NCBI GenBank assembly: GCA_030267565.1
Contig: BRXU01000006.1
Location: 670,001-734,000, forward strand
DNA: 64,000 nt
Direction of reading: 5' to 3'
Origin: Pleodorina starrii
Taxonomy: Eukaryota; Chlorophyta; Chlorophyceae; Chlamydomonadales; Volvocaceae
This document shows, one piece after another, positions 43,859 to 55,500 of this stretch. The notes under the pieces were generated by a model, which saw only the letters and a program-made list of their open reading frames with translations, was not told the DNA's origin and ran no database searches. Position 1 is the first letter of the stretch, and each line of letters opens with the position of its first letter. Both the position numbers and the translations under genes were made by a program.

Positions 43859-46800
43859 TCATCTGGCTTGTTGGACGGCGCGGTGCGGCAAACGCCGAAT
43901 ACAGCTGAAAACATGCCAATACGACGAGGAGCTGTACCTCGCCCCACCCACCCACCCTACAGCCAACGTCCACCCCCCAACATCCACCCCACTAATATCC
44001 CTGGTAACTGCGTTGCGTTCCCTCGCCCCGGGCCGTTCTAATTACCCCACTGGAAACGAGGAAATGAACTATTGGCGTCATGCAGCTGCGGGCTGGCTCC
44101 TGCCCCGTCACCCCCCCCCATCAACCCAAGACCCCAGCAGCCCGGCGCGGCGGTCTGCCACGGCAGCTGCCGTACCGCTTACCTTGCGCGCGTGTGCGGC
44201 TGGGGATGGAGCCGCGAGCGGGACGGAGACCGGGAGCGTGACAATGGCCGGTCACGGCTGTCGTTGTTGCGCCTGCCGGCGGGTGTGCTTCGCAAGGGAG
44301 TGGAGGTACTGCCTGGTTGCCGCCGCTTATTGCCCGCGTGCATCACCGCTGTCGCCACCGTCTTCGGCTTGCCGCCACCGCCACCGACGGTCCGAAGCCG
44401 AGAGCTGCAGTCAGGGGATTGGGCCAGGGGAGGGTTGGGCCAGTGCGGGCGAGGATGAGAGCATAGGGTTGAAGGGCGAGGGCAGAGATGGGGGCCGGAG
44501 AGAGGGGTAGAGTGTGTAAATCCCTATGAGAGAGAGACGGACCGATGCGCGGCTATCATGTCCAAGCATCTACCTGCATTGTGAGTGCTACTTATAGGCT
44601 CTTAGCCGTGCTTTGCCAGAAACAAGATGGAGATGAAGCGATGTTCGTTTGGGATGCATCAGACATCTTTTGGGTTGCAGCGTTGATCGTTAGCTTCCAC
44701 CGTAAACGACTCACTCGTTCGAAGCCTACACCTGTCAAATGAAGACGCGGGCCTCAGGCGTCGCACGTCTGCAAAGCGCGTACCTGAGCGGAGCAGCTTC
44801 AGGGCCCCCGACCCAGGCTCCTGGCTAACCGACTCCGTTCCTATATCGCAATTTTCCATGACAAACCCCCGACGCCCCTCCACCCACCACCGCGCCACCC
44901 ACGCCCCTCCACCCACCGCCGCGGCCTTCGAAGGCTGCCGCCGCCGCCGTCGCCTGCTGCTGCACCTCCGGGGCTGCCGCCGGCAGCGGAGGCGCCCTCC
45001 TGCGCCTGTCTCCGCGGGGTGGCCCTCCGGCGTTGCGGTTCGCCTGTTGGTCCAAACAGGTAATCATAGCTACCCTGCGCACAGATAATGCACGCAGCCA
45101 CACAGCCGTAGGCGCCCCAGGGGAGGAGGGCAGGAGAGAATCCGACATGCGGTGCAAGAGATCGAGCAGGGCACAGCGCTGTAACTGTCGAAGGCCTGGA
45201 TGAGCCCAAGGAAGGAAGAGCCGAGGGATGGGGGATGCGGTGAAACGCTACAGCTGTCCAGGGAAAACGCTACAGCTGGGCAATGGAACATAAAAGCCGC
45301 AGAGGATCTCACAGCCGGGAAACTATAGCTGTAAGAGACACTGCATTATCAGTAGGGGGCGGAAGGAGGACGGGGGGGGGGGGGAAGAAGAGGAGACCCA
45401 TGAGAAAACATTACGGTAACATGACGGCCTTTCGCAGCCACCACCACCACTACCCTTTCCCTCTTCCGGATTTGCTGCCCGCTCAGTCTCTAGCCTCGAC
45501 TCCGCCTCCGCCTCACCTGCCCCGCCGCCAGCCCCTCCCGGTGAAGCATGCTCGGAAAGCCAGCCGCCGCCTGCCACTGGCAACCGCCGCCACCAGTCAG
45601 GCCAGCGGCTCCGACGCCGCTTCCTGTCCCGGCCTGGCCCCGGAAGGCTGATCCGGGTCCTCCCGGGAAGCCAAAAACGGCCGGGACTGACCCCCGGGTC
45701 GGCGACGAAGGGCCGCTGTAGGCAGCCTGCGGCGAGCATTGCGGCTGCGGCAGCAGCGGACTGGGATCCCGAGACAATGGCGGCGCCGCGAGGCCCGCAA
45801 TGGGTACCGGCGCCGCCCGCCACGCCACGCCGCCGCCGGGCACCTTGACCCAGCCCGGCTTGGGCGACGACGGATGACTGCAAGCCACTGCCGCCGCGGC
45901 CGCTATGCCGGCGCTGATGCCGTTCGACGACCGACCCACGGGTCCTTCCTGTGCTGCAGGGTAAGGCGCAGCAGCAGCTCGCTGTCGAGGCGATGGCGCC
46001 GACAGCGGCCTCTGCTGGGGCCACTGCTTCTGATGTTGCTTTCGGTCCGCTGACGGCGGCTTCGGGGCCCGCGTCGGCGACGCCGTCGCCGTCAACACCA
46101 CCATGTCGCTTCCATCCGGGTTGACGGGCCGGCCCCAAACCCATGGCACACTTCCTGCGGTTCCCCCGCCGCCACCGCCGCCACCTGCACTGCCACCGCC
46201 ACCGCCGATGCCAGAAGCCGGGCCACTGACGCGCGTTAGCGGGCTCCGCCCCAGCAGCGGCGACTGGCCTCCTAGACCCGCCGCCGCCGCCGCCGCCGGC
46301 TGCCTAACCGCCCGCATGGAGACGGGGGTGCTAGGGAGCGCTCCCAAATTGGAACCCAACGCCGGTCCAGGCCCTACGCCGCCGCCGGCACCGCCACCCA
46401 TGAGGTCGTGCTGCCAGGGAGCAGCTCCGACGGGTTCGGCAATGCCGTTGCCAAGGCCGCCAGGATGCGGCGCCGCCACGGGGGCTCCGCCCGGCGCCTC
46501 AAAGCCGAAGGAGTCGCCGGACGAGAGCGCGACCGGGACGCCGGTAACTACGGCGGCGGCGGCCGCCGCGGCCTCGGCGGCGGCGGGCCCGCTTGCCTGC
46601 AGCACGAAATCTGACTCGGTGCCGGCGGCGCCGCTGCCGTTACCAGTGCCGATGCGCCGCTGCGGCGTGTCGTACACGCCACTTGCACCCGGCGCCATGG
46701 CCGACTCGCCCGACAGCGTCGCCTCGCGATCGCCCCATAAACGACCCGTGGGTCCTCCCGTCTGCCACCGCTGCTGCTGCTGTTGCTCCTGCTGGCCCTG

Positions 46801-49800
46801 CTGTGGGGGCGGTTGTTCCACTGTAATCCGCACAACTGGCGAGTCAGGGCCGCCGTCGGCGATGGAGCCGCCGCCGCCATCAGTGCCGTCCCGGCGACGG
46901 CGGCCTGCACTTGCGCCGGCGGCGCTCTTGCCGGCTCCGCCGGCCCCTACCGGCGTCGGCGGCGCTCCCCTGACGAGCAGGTGCAGATCTCCCCAGCTGA
47001 CTGTTGACATGTGGCCGGGGGAGTTGGGGGGAAACTGCTGCTGCTGCTGGTTCTGCTTATGTTGGGGGTGGTGCTGGTTTTGATGATGCTGGTGGTACTG
47101 ATGGTTCTGGTGATGGAGGTGGTGCTGGTTTTGGTGGCTCTGTTGTCGGGGCGTAGCCATGGGGGTGGGCCCCAGGGAGTCTGGCAGCTCCTGTGGGGCG
47201 GAGGTGGAGAAGCAGCAGGAGGAGGGTTTGTTGGCGAGAGGGAGCAAACAGAGTGGAAAAGCAACAGAAGGAGGATGAGGAGGGAGGGCGCAGCGACGCG
47301 GCGCGTGTTGCGCTCAACCACCAGGTTGCTCCACCAGGCTTCGGAATCTGTCACCGTACGATCCTCACTCCGTCCCATCCTCCACCTTATCCTCTTTCTA
47401 CCTCTCTCAGGCACACACAACGACACGCTATTCCTCCTCCTCCTCTTCTCCTCCCCTCTTGCCCAGCTCTATTCTCTTCCCAATCTTCCCCCTCTTCTCC
47501 TCCTTTCCCTCTTCCTCTCCTTTCCGTATTCTCCCCTTCCCCCTGCTCTCGGCCACCCACCTCCCTCAGTGCCCACAGCGGCATGCTGGTCTCCGTGCGC
47601 GAGGGCGAGAGGGGCCCGGAGGCGGCAGGGTGGGGGCGGAACCCCAGCGCGGCAGAGAACACGCGAGGGGCCACACGCCGCTTCAGCTGCAGAGCGATGT
47701 AGCGCACCGGGCCAACGGGTTAACGGGTTGGGTAATGGGGTGTGAATGGGGTTGAGGCATGGCACAAGGGCAGCGGGAAATGGTGTAAGGCTCGACGGCG
47801 AGGACAGCAGGGCGTAGTTCCATGACTGACCAAGGGGCAATGGCTACCTTGCGAGACGAACGCCAGGATGTTGAGTGCAGCGGAAGGAAAGACCTCCTCG
47901 CCTACCCACTCCCTTTCATTCCGCCCACACGCTCAGCACGCCCCCTTCTCCCATAGACGCACCCCAGGCATCTTCTCCCGCATCCACACTCACCTTGAGA
48001 ATTCCCAGCTGCGGTTCGGTGTTCTGACGAAGGTCCACTCGCAACAGCGCCTGGTGCTCCTTCATCAAGGGTATGATCTGCTTATCCAGTGGGGAAGGTG
48101 ACGGGAAGAGAGGAAAAGTGAGGGGTTTCAGTGAGTGAGATGCGGTACTCTTGTGGGTTGAGCGAAAAGAGATGAGAAAGAGAGGGGTTGAAGAGCGGAA
48201 TGCGGATCCGCAGGTCCAGCCACACGCGCCAGTCGTCCCCGGACCGGACCACGGCCGCAACCTGCGCCCACCTCACCCCAGCCCTTCGGCCCCACCTCCG
48301 TCTCGGCCGCGGCGGTGAGCTGGTTGGCCCGTAGGCTGAGGAAGATGAGCCGCCTGTCGTACGCCAGTGCCGTACACAGGGCCCGGGCGCCCCTGTCTGT
48401 CAGCTGGGAATTTCCGTGGGAAGGCGGCCCGGGTGCCGGGGGGCGGGGGAGGAATGAGAGGGGGAGGGGCATGGGAGAATCGAGGGTGTTGACACGTTGG
48501 AAGTCCAGTTTGCGGCTGCAGGTTTTACCAGTTTACGGTAGGAGGTGGGAACGTGGAGGTGGCAAGGGGGCGCAAAGATAAGGGGGCGCAAGTACAAGTG
48601 CCGCGGACAGGAGACGACAGGGCGAGAAGATGCGCACGGCTTGAGTCAGTGCACAGGCGGGAGGACGGGTTTGCGCACAGAAGCCCCAAGGGGAACTTCT
48701 CGTGTGCCTCGGGTTCTCCGCCCGCACCCCTCCGATATCCTCCTGGTTAGAGCCCTTCCCACCCGTATACCGGTATCGCATGGCTGTCACCTCTCCCCCA
48801 TGTTACCGAAACAAAGAATTAATACGCATCAAGTTCACCACGTCTCACTTACCTTGTTTTCCGCCATCTCCAGGTGCAGAAGTCCCCCCGCCTGCTCGTC
48901 CACCCCCCTCGCTATGGCCCTCAGCTCCGCGTGGTGCTCCAGGTGGGCCCGGGCGGGTGGAAGGGAGGTGTTGGGGTAGCAGCGAAGCTGTCCGTCGAAA
49001 GCCAGGGCCATGCGCCGGTCCACGTGTGCCTTGTGAGGGGGCGGAGGGGCGCGGGGGCGGGGATTGGGATTGCATTGGCGGGCGGGGTGGGATGTAAGGG
49101 GGACGGGGTGGGTGCGTCAGGGTAAGGCAGGAGGGAGCACGCCGAACATGGGAGGGGTTGAGAGCAAACCGCGGCAACGGTGCTGCTTTCCTCCTAGCGG
49201 TAGCGCGGGGGAACCTAACAGCTCATGCCATAGCCGTCAGCCGCCTCACAGTGGTCGCACAGCATGTCCCCGTCCGGCCGTGGCCGAGCGGGATCAGCAC
49301 CATTGGCTTCCTCCGCCCGCCCTTCCTCCCTCCCTCCCTCCCTCCAGCCCCAACACGGTTCCTCGCCCCGCCTTGCCGCTGCCCCTGAACGCGCCCTATC
49401 CTTCCGGACGACTTTGCCCTTCTGGATTAACTCACGTCACACCACACATCACCTACCCCCCGACGGCGACGCTTTGGTAAGGTAACAGTTACATCCGGTC
49501 AATAATTCCGGGTCTTGGGTCCGTTCGCTAACGTCGCCTCCGTCCCTCCGCTGCGGTCTCGTTATTTCCCTGCCCCTCACCTTGATCACCGAAGCCACGC
49601 TGCACGCCGCTTCGTCAGACAGGGCGCAGGCGGTGAGGTCCAGCTCCTCCAGACTGTTGTTGGACACCAGGCCCGGCTTCAGAATCTGCGGGGCGGGGCG
49701 GAACGAGGCGTTGAGGGCGACACGGAAACATGAGACAGGCGGCAGCGGTGGGGGCGCGCGGATCGGGGTTGGAGGAAGGTGAGGAAGAAGAACGCGGAAG

Positions 49801-51760
49801 CGGAGAGAGCAAGGGCCGCCGCGGAAGGTGGATCGGCATCAGCCGGAATGCGATCAGGCGCCTCCGGGGCTCCGGGGCTCCGGTACTCGGTGACCATACC
49901 CCGACCTCACTTCGCTGCGGCTCCTCTGTGTAACCCCAGTCTCAATCAGTCATCCCTGATTTCTGAGCCTGAAGAGACCGGACACAGTGCCGCACCCACA
50001 TTGTTGAAATCCCGCTTTGCGCGGGTGTAGAAAGGCGCCTTGCAACGACGACCCGGCGGACTAAATCATGTCCCGCTGCACCACCCCATCTCACACCGCT
50101 TGCCACGCACCGTGACCCGCGCGTCCCCCATATGGCTGCCGGCGAAGCTGAGGCGCTTGAGGGAGGTGGTGGAAGCCAGTGCATTGGACAGCATGGTACA
50201 GCCGCTGTCGCTGAAGCGCTGCGGATATGGAGAGGGCAGCGACAGCATAAGGTAAATGGCGGCAGTGCTAACAGAAGAGGGGCAGCGGCGTCAAGCAGAC
50301 AGCAGCGGGCTTAAGCGGACGGCGACGGCCCTTAGTGGGCAGCGGTGGATGGGGGGCAGACTGGGTAAAGCAAGATAGGGCTGGGGATGACGGCACATTG
50401 GTCAGTGCGCCCATTATAGGGTCCCTCTTTGCCGGCAATATGTTCTTCAACATCAGTGTCTTCGCAGTACTCTATCAGCTTCCCCATCGGGGCTGTTTCG
50501 TTGCATCCCTCCCTCTCCCCCTTCGCCACCACTCTTTCCCCCGGCAACGCATTGGCGCATTTCACCCTAAACCCTCTTTCTTCCCCCGGCTACCCACCAG
50601 ACCCAGCACCAGTTCCTCCAGGGGCGCCCTCCGCACCACCGCACACACCGCCTTGTAAAAGGCCGTGCGGACACTTCAGGGTTTTGGGGGGGCAGGAAAG
50701 GGGCGCGAGTGTTGGGAGGGAAGAGGGGGGGAGATGATGTGAGATAAGGGCGCCTGCTCAAGGGGTACAGATGGCTACGTGCATCCATTGCGCACGCACC
50801 TTCCCCCTTCCCTCCTGTCCCCTCCCCCTCCGCAACCTCGCATCCCCCCCATCCCGCCTGCCTGCCCACACTCACACGTGGTGCTGCACATTGGCTGACG
50901 CGATTTTGACCGCCATCTTGTGTTCTGGACTGGCATAGATGTGCTGGCCCTGGCCGCTGTTCCGCTGCAGCTGAGAGTAGTGGTACTGGGACCACATGAT
51001 GCCTCTGGAGGAGATGCGGGTAGCAGCAGGGGTTGCAGGAGGACGATACGAGGGATATGTTTCACAGGAAGAGAGATGCGATTACCCTGGTGGGCCGTGG
51101 CTATCGTACGAGCCCACGACTGTCCACATTCAAAGGGTGTTAGAGTGCAGGAAACAGATTTAGGACCATCGAGGGCCAGGCGAGGCCAGGATGTCCGGTG
51201 GCTGGGTGCTGGTCGAAGGAGGGGGACGTAGGCGGGAGCAAACGAGTGTATCGTCGCCACCACGTGGGTGGCGCACACCAAGAGGTAATATGTGATTGTG
51301 GCGGCAGAGCTACGGCGGGGTGATGCCTGTGTTTGTGTGGCGCGTGGGGTTACAGAGAAGAGGTTGCTGGCTTGCAGGGTCTAGTTGTTGCTACGGCATT
51401 ACCAGGACTCCGAAAACCGAAGGGCGCACCTGGGAACGCATAGGATTCGCAGGCTCTTCACACGATGGGCAGACTCCCTCAGCTTCTTCGCCCATTCGAT
51501 CAGCTCATCCCGCCTCATGGCGCTCGCGTTCACCTGCGGTTGCAGTTACCGGTTGGCAGTAGTCAGCTTGCTGCAAGCTAGACCCGACGTGCTGGAACAT
51601 CACAAAGATTATGTAAGCGAGCATTCTTACAAAGGCTCCATATGGTATATAGTTATGTGCGTACCTCAACATTGCCGCCCTGTTCAAGCTGACGGTCGAG
51701 GACATTTACATCTGCCGTTGGCGGTGGGCGGGGTCCTGTGCGCCCACTTGGACCCAGCAT
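43859..51760 (-). CDS. Leucine-rich-repeat protein (ribonuclease-inhibitor type) with disordered middle and RS-type tail
   Basis: Fourteen exons join in phase (1062 aa): 51665-51760, 51430-51533, 50878-51004, 50598-50651, 50111-50218, 49581-49685, 48853-49029, 48296-48403, 47994-48077, 47561-47686, 45517-47190, 44917-45074, 44183-44404, 43859-43904. Residues 60-330 hold about six LRRs of the ribonuclease-inhibitor type (LEELVLGL, LKRLSFAGSHMGDA, LEELDLTACALSDEA, LHLEMAENKLTDRGA, LIFLSLRANQLTAA, LLRVDLRQN). The 558-codon exon that follows is low-complexity: His/Gln runs, then Gly/Pro/Ser with several SPxR sites. The C-terminus is basic with an RS stretch (SRDRPLSRSRSPSRSRLH). Inference: a scaffold, perhaps nuclear and linked to RNA processing because of the RS tail. 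No family recognised. An extra exon near 47880 cannot be excluded. The last exon (15 codons) is the least certain. Confidence 0.7.
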
Positions 51761-52584
51761 CTTTAAATTCGCTCAGAGATTTCACCAGGCGATACGCGAT
51801 AGATATGAGAGGGCTTCTAGCTGAACTCCGCGATGCCTTCGATTCGTCCTCGGGGCCTTTTATTGAAGACAGTTAGGCCCTTTCAGTGCTGTGCCACATC
51901 CTAAATCTCTGATGGCCACAGACCGTGACGGAGAGGTAAGCCAACGCAACTTGGTAATTGACCGATCTTTGACCCGCTTTCATGATTGGTGTTGTGAAAT
52001 CTGCCACCTTATCAATTACGGAGTATAATTGCTTAGAGCCTTATTTGTTAGGTCACAGAAAGCGTCTGTGCAAATACTGTACGTCGTCCATTTGACTTTG
52101 TTACGCCCTGCTCTCAAAGGCCTTGGACCACAACGGGCGCATAAAGCGGGGTTACAAGCTGCTAAGTTGCACCACAGACGGCCGTCGGCCAGACGGCCCG
52201 GGGCCCCCGCTGAAGGAACGAATTGAACGGAACGGGCTTCGGAGCCAACAAACACAAGGTTCTGCCGGAATTTTATGGTTTTCAAGGAAACTATCATGGC
52301 TGAGTCGTTTTTCTATGTATGGATGTTGTCTAGCTTATTGAGCTAGGATACGGGCTGGAATAGACCTTTCCCATATACCCGTAAAGATATGAGACTGGAT
52401 GAGCTAAACGAAAATGCAACATAACGCTGAAGATGGGCAATCAATCGCGGCCCGCCTTAGATTGCTGGGCCCGCCGACGCCTCAAGTCGATGAAAGGTCG
52501 TGCGAAGCCGACTCGTAATATAAACACGTTTTTTGTGCATATGAAAATCCGATATCCCGGCACGTGTTGGCCCGCGCGCACGCG
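51761..52584. promoter_or_regulatory. Bidirectional promoter interval (LRR gene / Urb2-like gene)
   Basis: 824 bp between two divergent start codons, noticeably AT-richer than the exons on either side. No protein-like frame on either strand; short frames around 52029-52297 have no splice partners. Both promoters should lie here. Confidence 0.5.
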
Positions 52585-55500
52585 ATGCTGAATTATCCCC
52601 TTCCGCCGCCGCAGTTTCCGACCATCGGGTCGTAAGTTGTTAGAGCTAACCCAATCCGCGGCCCCTCGTTGTAACGTGACGCTGTTTCCCCCCACAGCAA
52701 AATCGCGCTAGCTGTGGCCTTGGCAGAAGACCTGTTCGCTGCCGCGACTTCCTCCCCGCCGCGTGCCGACGACCCTCCCCTTCCGGTGCTCGCGCACTAC
52801 TGCCGCAACGTGACCGAATGGGCGGCATCATGCATTCTGAAAACGAAGCCGCCGCCACCATTGGCGCTGGAGACCTCTCAGCCGGGCGCCTGCGCCGCAG
52901 CGGCGGCGACGACGACAGCAGGGCCCGGGGTGAAAGACGGCCGCAGTCGCAGCGGTGGCGGGCCTACAACTGCGAAACGCGGCGCCCAATCCGCGATGCC
53001 ACAGGTAACGAAGACACATTGTAAATGGAACCACTTAAGCTAACCCAAAGCACCATCGCCTTGAAATATCGCGTGCATCACGCCGGGTGACAATGCAGTC
53101 AAATGGGGAGGCTTACGAGTTCAATTCCACATCAAACCGAGTGTTAGCTCCCAGCCCCGACGATACGTTACTATGCTACTGTAGGCAACACACTCCATAG
53201 CCCATGCATACGTCTTTACCTTTCCCCCACTCCCCACCCGCCCGCACTCACGCACACGTTAACCTCCCCAATCTTCCACCCGCCCATGCCCGTCCACATC
53301 GCCAGGACGGAGCCGCCCAGGATCCCCGCGCCGCCTATCTTACCCGAGCGCTGCGGCTGTGGCGGCTGCTGCAGCTGATGCTGGAAGCCGGTGACCCACG
53401 GGTCAATGCCGGCGTTGGCAGCACCGCCAGGAGGACTGCGGCGGCACTTGCGCTGGCGGGCGCGGCAGCTGGCAGCGTGCCCGCTTCCATCCTGAACAGC
53501 GCAGCCGCGTGCCTGCGGGTCGCGTTGGCGCAGCCCTGGGCGACAGCGACAGCGGCGGGCGCAACGGACGGCGATGTGGATGCGGACGCGGACGGCGAGC
53601 CCCAGCTGCCGTTGGCTGCGCAGCTTTGTCGGGCAGTCCGCTGCTGCCTCAACGTGCTGCTGCCAACATCTGGCGGTGGCGGGGCCGCCACCGGCGGCGG
53701 CGGCATGCGGCCGTCCCTGGAGCAATGCCTGGCGCTGCTGACAACGCTGCTGGATGCGCGGCCGCCGTCACGCCGCGGGACTGCCCACCAGAGCGCCGAT
53801 GCCACATCCGGTGACGGAACTGGCGCGCACTGTGAGAACGCTGCGGCGACGGGGGAGTGGGCGCGGCTGTGCGCCGCTGTGGTGCACGTGACCCACGGGT
53901 CGGTTCAGGGTCACCCGGCGCCCAAGAAGGTCTGGAAGGCGTTCGTGCCGGAGCTGGTGATGCCTCTGCTGGCGGTGTCGCAGACAGGGGAGGCGCTGGG
54001 GGCCACGCTGCAGTTGGTGCTGGGAGTGCAAGTCGGAGGGGCAGCGGCGGCAGCGACGGGAGCGTCGCCGGCGTCGGTGTTGGAGCTGGGGCGAGCGGCT
54101 CAGCAGCTGCTGACTGCCGTACTGTTTCATGAGGCCCACGTGGGCGCGCTGGCGGAGGTACGGGACGGCACACAGTCCGGGTTGGGGGGAGCCGCGTGTA
54201 AGGCGTGACGCGCCAGGAGTGGGACCGTTTACGGTACTAGCACTTGACTTGACGGAATAAGTGGAACAAGAGTGATAAGTTTTCCCGCATCTGCGACCCG
54301 GGCTCGTCTCGTGGCGGCGCCTCTCATTCCGCGTGCTGTCGTCGCCACGCCGTTCGTTTGCCACGTCGCGGCGGGCCGACGACGGGTCTACTTGGCGTGG
54401 AGCGCTGTGCGGAGTTGGGCTCATGCCGGCATCGACCTAAACTCTGCGTAGGCAGGCAGTCCTCCGTCTTTGTCCAGGCCATGGGCTCTCTCCCCCTCCG
54501 AACGGGCCCCTCTGAAACCTGAAACCCAAAACTCGAAGCACGGAGCTGGAATCACAAACGCATGATACCGAATCATACGGCATGCGCTCCCTCACGCGCC
54601 CGGACTGTCCACCGCATGCACCCCCGCAGCTCTTCGCCGCGCTTCTGCCCGGTGGCGGCGGCGGCGAGCCACAGGGCGAAACGGCCACTGCTGCGACTGC
54701 CGCCGACGCTGGCGCCGACGCCGCGGCTTCCGCCGATGCGGTCATGGCAGCGGCCGACGAGGGTGGCACAGGCGGCAGTAGCGGCAAGGGCGATGGTGGC
54801 GGGGGCGGCGGAGCCAGCGGGCCTGAGCAGCTGTTGCTGCCTGGGTTTTGGGAGCTGGTCGGCCGGAGCTACCACGGGCAGCTGCTACAGGTAGCCGTGT
54901 AGCCGTGGCTGGTGGCTGGTGGCACTAAACGGCCGGCGGCCAGTGCAGCGTTTCTTCATGCGTGACATGGGCGCTTTTGTGCTCGTCTCGCAGTTTCGCG
55001 TCGTACCGCGTGGTGCAGCTCCATCGCGCCTCACCGTCAGCGCTTCCGGATCGTGTCGTGTCATGTTGCATCATGTCGTATCGTATCATGTATCCAGCCT
55101 ACTCAAGTGCCCCCTATCGATCGATGTCTTGATTTCGTCTATCGCAGGTCCTCGCGACAGCAGCAGCGGGTGATACCGGAAGCTCCGAGCGGAGTCGCCG
55201 CGGCGGCGGAGGAGGAGGCGGCGGAGGCGCCTTTGGCAGCAGCGGCACTGCTGCTGGCGGGACGGCAGATACCATCCTGCAGGGCATGCCGTGGCTCCTG
55301 CGGACCTACTGCAGGGCCGTGGCGCGCCTCCGGCGGAACCTGGCGTCGGACGCCGCCGCCGCGGGGGTTGGCGGCGGCGCCGCCGGGAAGGGAAAGCGGC
55401 TCCCGGCCGCTGACGGCGCCGCTGGCGGCGGCGAACGCGACGAGGACGGCATGACCGCCGGCGCGGCGTCGCAGAAAGCCCTGGCGGCGGCGGAGTTCAA

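Noticed and set aside
46103..47083. Long + strand frame (326 codons)
   Set aside because: It is antisense to the 558-codon exon of the LRR gene, whose frame has in-phase exons on both sides; the + frame has none and is Pro/Ala-only.
51385..51876. + strand frame with protein-like end (LNSLRDFTRRYAIDMRG)
   Set aside because: The minus strand gives the first two exons of the LRR gene here, with ATG, donor and acceptor in phase, so the + frame is a shadow.
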